Positions 43,107 through 51,838 of a DNA stretch of 64,000 nt are shown piece after piece; positions within the stretch are counted from its first letter, which is position 1; the number at the start of each line of letters is the position of its first letter. Source of the stretch: an uncultured Lachnospiraceae bacterium (GTDB taxonomy: Bacteria > Bacillota > Clostridia > Lachnospirales > Lachnospiraceae); assembly GCA_910578795.1 (NCBI GenBank), contig CAJTSD010000012.1, positions 12,185 to 76,184 on the forward strand. Direction: 5' to 3'. The notes beneath the pieces were generated by a model. That model was given only the letters and a program-made list of their open reading frames with translations, had not been told where the DNA came from and searched no databases. A program made the translations under genes and the position numbers.

Positions 43107-44382
43107 AGACAATATTCCATACAGTACCCTAAAAACCTTGCTGATTGTGCTTGGAACGCTTGGCATGATGTGCACCACCACGCGTTTTAAATACAGTGCA
43201 AAACGCGTTGCGCTGCATTTTTTCCTATATCTGAGCTATGTGGCGGCATCCAGCGCCGCAATTATTTTCTTTTTGGGCTACCCGGTTTTTCTGCGCGTCT
43301 TTCTGTTCACCATTTCCGTACCTGCGATTGTGCTGGTTTTTAAAATGGCAAAGGACCAGCCTGCAAAAGCGGTATTTAACTATATGACGCAGATATTAAT
43401 CTCCGCGTATGCCGCTGCAACTACGACTCTCATCAACGCTGCCATCAGCGGCAATGAGCTGACCGATTTTTTCATGCGCCTGACGTTTTACGTACTGATT
43501 ATTCTGTTGGAATACCGCTTTTTGCGCCGTCCATTTCTGTGGTTTACCAACGTTACCGATAGCGGATGGCTTATTTTGGCGCTTATTCCCTGCTCCCTGA
43601 TTGCATATGCCGTCATGCTTGCCTCCTATCCGGTCCCCTACACGCAAAACCCGCCAAACGTTGTATATATCTATCTGTTTAGCGCAGTCATTGCCGTCAT
43701 TTATTTCTCTGTTTTTCAGTATCTTGCCATGCAGTACCGCCTGCAGATAACGAAACAGGATTTAGAGCTTATGGAAGTTCAGGTGAACCGCTTAAAGGAT
43801 AAGCTTTCGGCGGATGCAATCGCGGCGGAAAAATCCCGTATTGACAGACATGATACGCGCCATATCCTTTGCACGGCTGCATCCTTGTTGGAGGAAGGAA
43901 AAACGGCGGATGCACTTGACTATATCAGTCAGTCCATCCGCCAGTTCCAAACGCACACACCGGTACGGTATTGTCAGGACGTTATCATCAACGCGACGCT
44001 CTCCTCCTATTTCGCACAGGCAAAGGAGGCGGGAATTACGTTGGAGACACGGCTGCAGTTTTCGGATACGCTGCCAGTCGATTCGGGGGAGTTTGCGATT
44101 GTCATTGCAAACGCGCTTGAAAATGCCATCAACGCCTGCCGTCTCCTCCCGAAGGAGAAACGCAGGATTGCTGTCCGGTGTATCTGTACGCCAAAGCTCA
44201 TGTTTGAGATTTCCAATCCCTGCAGTGAACCGGTTGCCTTCTCAGCGGACGGACTGCCGCTCTCCAAGGAACACGGACATGGTATCGGAACACGCTCGAT
44301 TTTTACCTTTTGTAACAAGTACCATGCATTGTACGATTTTTCCGTATCAAACGGGCAGTTTGTCCTGCGCATCGTTCTGTAA
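43096..44382 (+). CDS. GHKL sensor histidine kinase
   Basis: A 428-residue kinase with about six membrane helices in residues 10-215 and almost no extracellular domain, as in AgrC-type peptide or ligand sensors. Coiled coil, then H box SRIDRHDTRHIL, N box VIANALENAINACRLL and G box HGHGIGTRSIFTFC. The start overlaps the regulator gene and has AAGGAG 6 bases upstream, so the two are made together as a two-component pair. The stop is followed by 40 bases and a convergent gene. Confidence 0.88.
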   Translation: MLFEDNIPYSTLKTLLIVLGTLGMMCTTTRFKYSAKRVALHFFLYLSYVAASSAAIIFFLGYPVFLRVFLFTISVPAIVLVFKMAKDQPAKAVFNYMTQILISAYAAATTTLINAAISGNELTDFFMRLTFYVLIILLEYRFLRRPFLWFTNVTDSGWLILALIPCSLIAYAVMLASYPVPYTQNPPNVVYIYLFSAVIAVIYFSVFQYLAMQYRLQITKQDLELMEVQVNRLKDKLSADAIAAEKSRIDRHDTRHILCTAASLLEEGKTADALDYISQSIRQFQTHTPVRYCQDVIINATLSSYFAQAKEAGITLETRLQFSDTLPVDSGEFAIVIANALENAINACRLLPKEKRRIAVRCICTPKLMFEISNPCSEPVAFSADGLPLSKEHGHGIGTRSIFTFCNKYHALYDFSVSNGQFVLRIVL

Positions 44383-44422
44383 CTGATTATCGAAACAGTG
44401 CAAAACATAATGGGGGAAGATA

Positions 44423-45244
44423 TTACAGCACCGAAACGGGTCCGCCTATTTCCTCCCGCGCCACATACAGCGAATGATCCGCCCGAACACTCGTATACCA
44501 TTTGACCAGTGTCATGGCGCCCCGTTCGATTTCAATGCAGGTAATGCAGCGCGGGTGGACACAGCTTCCCGTATTATAATAATATGCGGGCTCCTCGGGC
44601 ATTACAGGGCGGTGCGTATGTCCGGTAATCAAAATATGTTTGTTTTCTACTGCCCAATCTTTTAAACGCGTTTCACAGTTATTTTTCACATGATAATTTT
44701 TCGCTGCGCTTGTCGGGTCCAAAACGCCCACATTTTCCAACGGACTCCAAATATATCTCACCAAAAAACACGCTGCCCGCCAAAACGTAGAATTTAACAG
44801 GCTCGCCTGATGACCATGCGTCAGATAAAGCGCGCGCTGCGGCATATTGGGCGGACACAGGATAATTCCCTCATAAAAAGGAAACGCCGGGCATCGGGAT
44901 TTCTTCTTTTTTACCATATCATGATTTCCGTAAATAAGGTACAGCCTGCCCTGACTGCTGAATTTTGTAAACATCTCAAAGACATCCTCATGCACCTCGA
45001 TAATGTTTTTCATGCTGCGGTTTTCCCACAGCTCGTCACCGTCGCCAAGTTCAATATAAGTAAATCCGTTTTTATAATAGTGCTCTAACGCTGCGTAATA
45101 TAAATGCCGGTTCTTTAAAAAATTATCGGAAGCGGTGCCGACGCCCCTGTGGCAGTCGCTCATTAGCACATATCGGGAACGATGTGTAAACGGCAGCACA
45201 AGGGCGTTTTCAAAAGCGCGCACCAAACGCGACGAAACACTCAT
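44423..45244 (-). CDS. metallophosphoesterase
   Basis: A 273-residue calcineurin-like phosphoesterase. All five metal-binding blocks are present: LMSDCHRG (D-x-H), IELGDGDELWEN (G-D-x-x-E form), YGNHDMV, LTHGHQ, and ITGHTHRP. There is no signal peptide, so it is cytoplasmic. Substrate unknown; UDP-diacylglucosamine and cyclic-nucleotide enzymes share the fold. Its ATG overlaps the TGA of the DUF4474 gene. Confidence 0.88.
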   Translation of the reverse strand: MSVSSRLVRAFENALVLPFTHRSRYVLMSDCHRGVGTASDNFLKNRHLYYAALEHYYKNGFTYIELGDGDELWENRSMKNIIEVHEDVFEMFTKFSSQGRLYLIYGNHDMVKKKKSRCPAFPFYEGIILCPPNMPQRALYLTHGHQASLLNSTFWRAACFLVRYIWSPLENVGVLDPTSAAKNYHVKNNCETRLKDWAVENKHILITGHTHRPVMPEEPAYYYNTGSCVHPRCITCIEIERGAMTLVKWYTSVRADHSLYVAREEIGGPVSVL

Positions 45245-46158
45245 GACCGTCTCCGGCAGCAGCGTCTCTTTTTATGGCAGCGTTTATGAAAGCGACGCAT
45301 TCGAAGCAGTTTTCTGAACGCTATGGGAATGCAGTAGTACAGGCATAAAATCCGGTCTTCACTGCTCTGGAAGGGCTTTGTCACCCATAAATACAATCGG
45401 CACGAAATCTTGTTCTTCCACTGTGAAAAGCGGCGCCAAAAGCGTGTCAGCAAGTTATAGTCTGTCTTTTTTTGCCGAAGGAATGTAAATGTCAGCGACA
45501 GACCGCATAATGCAAAATCGTGCTGCGTATATCCTGCCCGATACATTCCGTCAATAAAGGCACTCTGCATTTCCCCATTTGGAAATGTCAGCGTCGATTT
45601 CAGACACAAATTGTAAGGCTGTGTAAAGCATCCCGTTAAAAATGCCGTAATCCACCAATGCTTCTGACAGGTTTTCACACAGTCGCCATTTGCGTCGCAA
45701 AGCGTCAATGAACAGTTTAGCAATTCCTCATCCGACGCACATTCAAACAGTGTCGTTTTATACGCGTTCTCGGCAATGATTTCATCTGCATGGTAAATAC
45801 CGATTTCCGCTCCGGTATTGATTCCATATTGTCCTTTCCAAAACTCAATTAACCATGTTCTGCCCCTATAGTCAAAGTAGATCGGCAGTGCGTCAAAAAC
45901 CATCTGAAACCGAGGCGCCATATAGTCATAAAGCCAGGTATAACCGGCTTTTCTCTGCCATGCATCCAGTGTGGCTGAAAAGAAGCCGCACCGGCAATGA
46001 TAACAGTAGCCGAATGGCTTTACAAGTTCCTCTATTACAGAACATTTCTGACATTCATCCATGCATTTAATCTTTTTGATAATGCGCTTTTTTCTTATGT
46101 GAAATAAAATGCAGCTAAAAAATGCAATTATCAGTAAAATAAAAAAGAGAAAATACAT
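45241..46158 (-). CDS. DUF4474-family membrane protein
   Basis: A 305-residue protein. One N-terminal membrane helix (MYFLFFILLIIAFFSCILF), a short cysteine-bearing stretch with CQKC and CYHCRCGF, then the DUF4474 domain: LDAWQRKAGYTWLYD, ALPIYFDYRGRTWLIEFWKG, QYGINTGAEIGIYHAD. The family is widespread in Clostridia and has no known function. The C-terminus is unusually rich in Arg, Lys, His and Cys (RRFHKRCHKKRRCCRRRS). GGAG precedes the ATG at 8 bases. Two-gene operon with the phosphoesterase. Confidence 0.8.
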   Translation of the reverse strand: MYFLFFILLIIAFFSCILFHIRKKRIIKKIKCMDECQKCSVIEELVKPFGYCYHCRCGFFSATLDAWQRKAGYTWLYDYMAPRFQMVFDALPIYFDYRGRTWLIEFWKGQYGINTGAEIGIYHADEIIAENAYKTTLFECASDEELLNCSLTLCDANGDCVKTCQKHWWITAFLTGCFTQPYNLCLKSTLTFPNGEMQSAFIDGMYRAGYTQHDFALCGLSLTFTFLRQKKTDYNLLTRFWRRFSQWKNKISCRLYLWVTKPFQSSEDRILCLYYCIPIAFRKLLRMRRFHKRCHKKRRCCRRRS

Positions 46159-46303
46159 ACTTCATACTCCATTCTATTATTTTATTAATAGTTTATGTCG
46201 GAATATGATATTTTGTGTAAAATTTTCGTCCTAAAAATTGCATAAGCTCCGTACTTTTTATGCCTAATTCCGCAACAGTTCCTTTCCTGCACAAGGAGCA
46301 GCT

Positions 46304-47482
46304 CTACTGCCTGCCCTGCATGGAAGCGTCCAGTAAAACCTTGGAAACGCGCACGTTGTCCTCTACCAAAAACTCCACCTCGCCGTTGTAATACCGGACC
46401 AGCTTACGGATGCATTCCGCTTTTTCCTTCCAATACGCAGGATACTCCTCCCGTTCCCGCTTGGACGCACAGGTGTTTTGGCACATCAACACCACCTTGT
46501 TTTTGTTTTGCAGAAGGACCACGTTAATCTGACGCGTTTTTCCGCACGAATTGCGGCACTCATATATCGCATTCTCAAAAATGCTGACAAGAATTGCCGC
46601 AATGTCAAACTCACGCACTTGAATCTGCTCATCTATATCCGCCTGCACCTTAATCCCGATTTTTTCCTCATCCGCATACGCTATGTAAGTGGACAATATA
46701 TTGCTGACTGTCACATTGTCACAAATCTGCTGCGCATGTGCAGCATTTGCACCGGATACCTGCATCTGACTCAATTGGCGCTCCAGCAGCAGCTCGTTGA
46801 GTTCCATAAGCTCTTTTTCCATCCGGCAGCAGTATTCTTTTCCGCGGTAAAGATACGTGCGAAACGTCATCCACTGAATAATCCCCGTCATCGCAAGCAT
46901 GACCGCAATGCGCACTACGCGGTTTACGGATAATGCATGGTCGTCAGGCCAATATGCCCCTATGCCCGCAATCATCAGAATGACCACCAGTGTAATTGCG
47001 CTCGGCAAATCCATCACTGCACTCAGATATTCCCGTCCCGATTGGAAGCGCGGACGCACACTTTTTATGATAAACAGCAGCATTACCGCCCCGGTCGCCG
47101 CACGCAGCGCAATATCCGCCCAAAGGCTGCCTCCAAACCATAAGCGCGAACCGTCAATGCCCAAAAATACCATGACGGAGAGCAGGTAAAAGCCAAGCGT
47201 CAGCTTATAAACGGACAGGTATACAAAATCCGCACTCATGGCAATGCAGAAGATTCCGACCACAAAAATCGCCATAAATCCTGAAAGCCTGATAAAAATC
47301 TGCACGTCAGCCAAATACCACACGCCAAACGCCGCCGCGGCAAGCATCCCGAACGCGCAGTAATATACTGCTGTCCTTTTTATCGAAAACCGCGGTCTGT
47401 CAAGCAGAAAAAACACGCCCATCATCAGCGCCGCCCCCATCATATGCCGAAGCACTGCAATCCAAAAAGAACCTCCTAACAT
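46304..47482 (-). CDS. degenerate GHKL histidine-kinase-like protein
   Basis: A 392-residue protein with about six membrane helices (residues 8-225), a coiled coil and a C-terminal GHKL-like domain. The N box is present in weakened form (LVSIFENAIYECRN). The H box (R-H-D-x-R-H) is replaced by MQVSGANAAHAQQICDN, and no glycine-rich G box is found. It probably cannot phosphorylate itself, and may be a sensor that works by binding its regulator or another kinase. Ribosome site AAAGGAGA. Last gene of the cluster that begins with the LytTR regulator at 52.6 kb. Confidence 0.75.
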   Translation of the reverse strand: MLGGSFWIAVLRHMMGAALMMGVFFLLDRPRFSIKRTAVYYCAFGMLAAAAFGVWYLADVQIFIRLSGFMAIFVVGIFCIAMSADFVYLSVYKLTLGFYLLSVMVFLGIDGSRLWFGGSLWADIALRAATGAVMLLFIIKSVRPRFQSGREYLSAVMDLPSAITLVVILMIAGIGAYWPDDHALSVNRVVRIAVMLAMTGIIQWMTFRTYLYRGKEYCCRMEKELMELNELLLERQLSQMQVSGANAAHAQQICDNVTVSNILSTYIAYADEEKIGIKVQADIDEQIQVREFDIAAILVSIFENAIYECRNSCGKTRQINVVLLQNKNKVVLMCQNTCASKREREEYPAYWKEKAECIRKLVRYYNGEVEFLVEDNVRVSKVLLDASMQGRQ

Positions 47483-47515
47483 ATACCTGTCTCCTTTCTG
47501 ATCCGTTCCCCCGGT

Positions 47516-48013
47516 TTACTGCACCTGACACGAAATCCGCGCCACGCCTTCACTATGATATGTTTCCGGCTCATATGCGATAATCTGCAGCAGCACGGTA
47601 TCGCCTGCGGATACTGTTTTTTCACATGGCACCTGCGCAACATACTCGCCCTGATACAGAACGCCAGTTTGACCAATCAGCTCCTCCTCCTGATATATGC
47701 GTGCCAAAATCCACACTGCGTTTTCGGCATAATTCGCCAAATTTACCTGCAAGCCGCCGCCCAAAACCATCGGAGCAGTTTCGAGTCCGATGGTGTATCC
47801 CTCTTTTACGGGCAGCTCCTGCCAGCCCTGTCCTGCCTCGGGAAGTCCTTCTGCCGCTGTCTCCTCGTGCGCGGGCGCGCGGAATACGCGGTAGCCCTGC
47901 GCAAAGCGGACGTATCCGAGTGAAAGGGCGATACACAAAATGATGGCAAGACTTGTCAAAATCCCGATTTTTGTTTTTCTCCTCGCATCGGTGACACAAT
48001 TTTTCCGTTTCAT
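47516..48013 (-). CDS. membrane-anchored small extracellular protein
   Basis: A 165-residue protein of unknown family. A basic N-terminus (MKRKNCVTDARRKTKIG), one hydrophobic helix (residues ~16-35), then an acidic linker and a ~95-residue beta-rich domain (YTIGLETAPMVLGGGLQVNL, VLLQIIAYEPETYHSEGVAR) that would lie outside the cell. No lipobox. GGAGG lies before the ATG. It follows the GLUG protein by 40 bases, so the two probably share an mRNA and may form a complex. Confidence 0.6.
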   Translation of the reverse strand: MKRKNCVTDARRKTKIGILTSLAIILCIALSLGYVRFAQGYRVFRAPAHEETAAEGLPEAGQGWQELPVKEGYTIGLETAPMVLGGGLQVNLANYAENAVWILARIYQEEELIGQTGVLYQGEYVAQVPCEKTVSAGDTVLLQIIAYEPETYHSEGVARISCQVQ

Positions 48014-48053
48014 ATTTTATGTAAACCTCCAACCTGTTCTATACAATCAAACC

Positions 48054-49469
48054 TTATTTCAACTCCACCGTAATCGGCACAACCGAGTCCACCATGCCCT
48101 TCTCGCCGGTGTCGTGGTTATAAAACGAGAAGACCATTTTCGCCTCATACGTCCCTTTGGTAAGCACAATCCCCTCAGGCGGCGTAAGCGTCAGATTCTC
48201 GATATGAAATCCGACAGGAATACGCCCCGAGCGGTAAATCTCCACATCTTTCCCGCTGCTGTCCACCATGTACAGTACCGCCACAAAATCATAATTCGCC
48301 CCGCGGCTTGGGTTCTTAATCACGTAGGGCTCGCTCTCCGCCGTAAGCGTTGCGGTATCCACCCGCAGCACCTTTGGCACCTCGTAGCTTGCCTTATTGT
48401 CATTCGTGCGCTCCCCGAAGTCGTTGTCGGTATTGGGAATAATCGCCGCGTCCGCCATCACGGGCACATAGTCTGGCGGGGGCAGCGGCGGATAAAACAG
48501 AAACAAAAACAACAGCGCAAGGTACGGCAGAAACGGAAACAGCCAAATCAGAAACAGACCGTGGCTTTTCCCGCTGACGCAGCAGCGCTCTATCACGCCG
48601 TTGTTTTCCCCGGCGAAGCCCCCGACATAGCGATTTGCGTGGATACTGCAGACCGCCTCGCAGCAGTGGATTTCGCCCTCGTTGACCGCGCAGAACGCCG
48701 CTGTAAGCGGACAGTTCTTTCCTTTTACGATGCAGTCAATGGTAAGATTGCGGACCGTTCCCTTGAGCACGCCGAAAAAGCCGATTTCCGCCATGCCCTT
48801 TCCATTCAAAATAAAACCCTTAATCTGATGCCCTCCGCCGTCAAATGTTCCCAAAAAGGGGTGCTGTCTGTCGCAGCCAATCGAAGGGATTTCCTTTCCG
48901 TGAAATTCCAGGTCTTGTGTCAGAAGGACACTCCCCTGCGCCGCCTCAGGCTCCCCGCGGTTGACACGTTCAATCCAGTCCAAAAGCTGTCTGCGGCTTG
49001 CGATTTCCAACGGCTTTTTGACTGCCGCCTGCTCTAAGCCGTTCGGCGCGCAGCGCCAGCTTTCCTGCAAAAACTCCATTTTTCCCGCAGGCTCGCGCTC
49101 AAAAACGGTAAAATCCCACTGATAGGCGTCCTCAAGAAATGCGGGCACAACATCCTTTTTGGCAAATCCATGCTCCCTGTCCCTGAATTTCTTCAATTTC
49201 CTATCCTTGCCCACAACAAAAAAGCACCAGTGGAATCTGCCCTTGTTGACGGCAATCAGACCGTCCTTCCCTTTCCTCCACGTGCGCACAATGCTGCGTG
49301 AAAAGCAGTGGTCAAGTTCTCCGCTGTTGTCATAAACAAAACCTGCATTCTCGCTCTTATTTCTGCCAAACCGCACTGCCGTGCTTAATTTTACGGCAGA
49401 ATAGCTGTTTTTGATGGTTCCCGTATTGCGGTATGCAAAGCCGCCTTCCATTTTAATCTGTCTGCTCAT
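48054..49469 (-). CDS. GLUG-repeat protein with internal membrane helix
   Basis: A 471-residue protein with an odd layout. It begins at once with GLUG-like repeats (GGFAYRNTGTIKNSYS, AGFVYDNSGELDHCFS) and has more at ~210-305 (GTFDGGGHQIKGF, GGFAGENNGVIERC). There is no signal peptide. A hydrophobic helix follows at ~307-330 (LFLIWLFPFLPYLALLFLFL) and then a ~140-residue beta-rich domain (GIVLTKGTYEAKMVFSFYNH). If the helix is the only anchor, the GLUG part is cytoplasmic and the C-terminal part outside, the reverse of usual GLUG proteins. AAAGGAAGAG precedes the ATG. Confidence 0.65.
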   Translation of the reverse strand: MSRQIKMEGGFAYRNTGTIKNSYSAVKLSTAVRFGRNKSENAGFVYDNSGELDHCFSRSIVRTWRKGKDGLIAVNKGRFHWCFFVVGKDRKLKKFRDREHGFAKKDVVPAFLEDAYQWDFTVFEREPAGKMEFLQESWRCAPNGLEQAAVKKPLEIASRRQLLDWIERVNRGEPEAAQGSVLLTQDLEFHGKEIPSIGCDRQHPFLGTFDGGGHQIKGFILNGKGMAEIGFFGVLKGTVRNLTIDCIVKGKNCPLTAAFCAVNEGEIHCCEAVCSIHANRYVGGFAGENNGVIERCCVSGKSHGLFLIWLFPFLPYLALLFLFLFYPPLPPPDYVPVMADAAIIPNTDNDFGERTNDNKASYEVPKVLRVDTATLTAESEPYVIKNPSRGANYDFVAVLYMVDSSGKDVEIYRSGRIPVGFHIENLTLTPPEGIVLTKGTYEAKMVFSFYNHDTGEKGMVDSVVPITVELK

Positions 49470-49489
49470 GGCTCTTCCTTTCTGTTACT

Positions 49490-49513
49490 GCGGGAAGCCG
49501 TAAAGCTTCCCGC
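49490..49513. terminator. hairpin between the broken cassette and the GLUG gene
   Basis: GCGGGAAGC/GCTTCCCGC, with no T-run. May reduce read-through or protect the downstream mRNA. Confidence 0.4.
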
Positions 49514-49523
49514 GTATGTTTTA

Positions 49524-49594
49524 TGCACACGGGGCGTCCAAATGTAATATGTTATCAAACCGATAAATCGGTTCCCTGACGGACGACCGGCGTA
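49524..49594 (-). repeat. palindromic interspersed element, copy 1
   Basis: About 70 bases. In minus orientation it contains GTCCGTCA, the palindrome AACCGATTTATCGGTT, then GATAACATATT and GGACGCCCCGTGTGCA. It matches copy 2 at 56500-56570 closely. Confidence 0.65.
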
Positions 49595-49627
49595 CGACAA
49601 TGGGAAATGTTTTCCCATTCTCAATTA

Positions 49628-50632
49628 TTATGCAGTCGGCTGCTCAGTCTCAATTCCGATCGTAATCGTTCCAATCTGCGACCATTTGGTAATTCCGTCC
49701 GCTTTTTTGTATTCCTCCTTAATGCCCGACGGCATAAAGAAGACCGTACCCGTTGTCGGCGTTCCCGCCACGGAGGCGTCCCCGCCACGGAGGCGTCCCC
49801 GCTGTTGTCGGCGGTAGAAAGTGTCAGATACTCCGGCACATCGCCTTCTTTTTCGGTAAGCTGTGTATCTGTATCCTCCGCATCTTTTGCAAAGTCACCT
49901 GTCGTATCCGAATAGTCCTTGTCGTCCGTTTTTTCCGCCGCGTATTCAAGCGTTGCGTAAACGTCGGCGTTTGAGTGGTTGATAACTTTGATTTGATTGA
50001 CTGCGTCCTGCGTCGTATCAAGCGCCTTATCAGCAACGCTGTCATACACCTTCCACCCTGCGCCCGCAATGGACTTGTGCGCAGTCGCGTCCCATATTGT
50101 ATTTTCGTACTGGAACGTCATTGCCCCCCCATTCCATGTCAACGGAGTAAACAGTCATGTCCTCCGTAAAGCCCTGTACGTCGATTGTCACATCCGTGTA
50201 GCTTTCTTCAGTCGGGTCAAGTCCCAGTTCCTGACGTTCCAATTTTTCACCGAGTTCCCGCGTACCATAATGTCCCTCGGGACCGCCTTTGGCAAGCCGT
50301 CTTGATACCTGCGGCACTTCAAACGTATTGTAACCGTTAATGACAAGATTTGATACGGTATTCTTCGCATAAAGAGAACATGCAAACACCCCGCTTTCTG
50401 TCTGAATCTGTGTCAAGTCACAAACATTCCCGTTTTTATCGGCGATGTACGCATTGTCCGGTCCGATATGCACACCGTTTAAAGTCAGCGTCATTGTGTC
50501 GGGGTCATAGGATGCGGTGCCGTCGCCCAAAATGTCAGCGCAGTTCTCCGGCGTAACCTTTGTATCGCCAAGCCAAAGTTCGCCGCTTTTGCGGTACGTA
50601 CCGTCGCCGCAAAGCGGCTGTAAGCTGCCGCC
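49628..50632 (-). pseudogene. broken paralogue of the adjacent secreted protein
   Basis: Coding traces run from about 50632 but have no start codon or signal peptide: GELWLGDTKVTPENC, ADILGDGTASYDPDTMTLTL (a domain often found in secreted clostridial proteins). It then matches the neighbour: VQGFTEDMTVYSVDMEWG. There a G7 run (50124-50130) shifts the frame; with six G the reading continues as AMTFQYENTIWDATAH and AGAGWKVYDS. Further on, a 17-base exact tandem duplication (49764-49797) shifts it again; with one copy the end reads GTVFFMPSGIKEEYKKADGI and IGTITIGIETEQPTA, stop 49628. Both lesions are slippage-type and reversible in principle, but the missing 5' end is not. Confidence 0.75.
49764..49797. 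repeat. 17-bp exact tandem duplication
   Basis: Two copies of CCCGCCACGGAGGCGTC. Because 17 is not a multiple of three, it breaks the frame of the broken paralogue. Confidence 0.95.
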
Positions 50633-51567
50633 TATGGCGCCGCTTCGGTTGTCTCTTTCGGCTGCTCTGTCTTAATCCCGACTGTGATTGTTCCGATTGT
50701 TGTCCACTTTTGGATAGCGCCGCCTGTTTTCTGATCTTCCTTTATACCATCCGGCATAAAATACGCCTTCGCGACGGTCGGCGTTCCTGCGGCGCCGTCC
50801 GCGCCATTGTCCGCTGTCTCAAGGGAAAGGTATGCAGGAACCGTTCCTGCGGCATCTGTGAGTTTATTTGTATCTGTCTCTTCCGTTCCCTTTGTAAAGC
50901 CAAATTTTCCAGCCGTATCCTCGTAATTCGTCTCCGCTTTGTAGGCAAGTGTCGCCCATACAGGCGCGTTAGAATGATTTGTAACCTTAATCTCGTTGAT
51001 TGCGTCCTCCACTGCGTCAAGCGCCTTGTTTGCACGGCTGTCGTAAACCTTCCAGCCTGCGCCCGCTTTCTTCGTGTGCGTCTCGGGATCCCAGCTGCTG
51101 TTCTCCCACTGGAACGTCATCGCGCCCCACTCCACGTCAACCGAATAGACGGTCGCGTCCTCGGTAAAGCCCCAAACGGGGATTTCTACGTCGGCATATG
51201 CTTCTTTTGCAGGCTTGTAATCTGGCTCGCCTTCTGTCCCTTCTGCCGGAATCTCCTCGTCGCGCAGCGGGTCAAGGTCTGTTTTCTCACCGCCCTCTTT
51301 CACCATCGGGTCTTCAGTTGTACCGTCGGCAGCGCCATCCCCTGTGCCGTCGCCCTCTGCCGCAGGGGTTACGTTCGTATCGCCGCCTTCTCCCGCGCGG
51401 TTTTCCTGCTGTCCGTCCAAGGTCTCCTCTTCGGTTTCAGTCGGCTCTGTGGTCTGTCCCTCGGGCATCTCTGCCGCCTGCGCCGCCGTTGCTGCAAGCG
51501 GGGAAACGATCAGGCTAAATGCAAGCATTCCTGTTCCCAGTACCTTCCATAATGATTTTCTTTTCAT
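50632..51567 (-). CDS. secreted protein, likely substrate or target of the LytTR locus
   Basis: A 311-residue secreted protein. Signal peptide MKRKSLWKVLGTGMLAFSLI, cleavage near ATAAQAAEM. A Thr/Glu/Gly-rich stalk (~35-120) leads to a compact domain: VPVWGFTEDATVYSVDVEWG (seen as IPVWGFTED here), AMTFQWENSSWDPETHTKKA, GAGWKVYDSRANKALDAVED, then IGTITVGIKTEQP at the end. The same domain recurs in the broken paralogue directly downstream. No membrane anchor or LPxTG is seen, so it may be released or held by partners. AAAGGAGT precedes the ATG at 51567. Promoter with paired GGTAC repeats. Confidence 0.75.
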   Translation of the reverse strand: MKRKSLWKVLGTGMLAFSLIVSPLAATAAQAAEMPEGQTTEPTETEEETLDGQQENRAGEGGDTNVTPAAEGDGTGDGAADGTTEDPMVKEGGEKTDLDPLRDEEIPAEGTEGEPDYKPAKEAYADVEIPVWGFTEDATVYSVDVEWGAMTFQWENSSWDPETHTKKAGAGWKVYDSRANKALDAVEDAINEIKVTNHSNAPVWATLAYKAETNYEDTAGKFGFTKGTEETDTNKLTDAAGTVPAYLSLETADNGADGAAGTPTVAKAYFMPDGIKEDQKTGGAIQKWTTIGTITVGIKTEQPKETTEAAP

Positions 51568-51772
51568 AGTTGAACTCCTTTCTTTCATGCACGCTCCTAC
51601 GTGCGTATTTTAGTTTCCAAACATCGGCGTACTTCGCGGGCTGCCTGCCAAATTCTTTTGTAATATTTTTGTTTTCGCGCCATACGCCGCCTGTCTGGAC
51701 ATGAATTCATGCCGGAAACGCTGCGAGGGGGGAAATATGGCAGCGTCCCCGACATGCTTTTCATGTCTGTTT

Positions 51773-51838
51773 ATCATATTGTAAAATATAAAAAAAAGAT
51801 AGTGGTTTGGTACGGATTGCAGTTTAGAGGGTACGGAT
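51773..51838 (-). promoter_or_regulatory. activated promoter of the secreted protein with paired GGTAC repeats
   Basis: GGTACGGATTGCAGTT at 51809 and GGTACGGATTGCACGA at 51830, a 21-base direct repeat; -10 TATGAT at 51773-51778, 31 bases from the proximal repeat. The distal repeat lies within the last codons of the LytTR regulator gene. Confidence 0.65.

Noticed and set aside
50042..50530. A separate intact 162-residue gene
   Set aside because: It begins at an internal TTG with no ribosome site and ends by frameshift at the G7 run; it is part of the broken paralogue.
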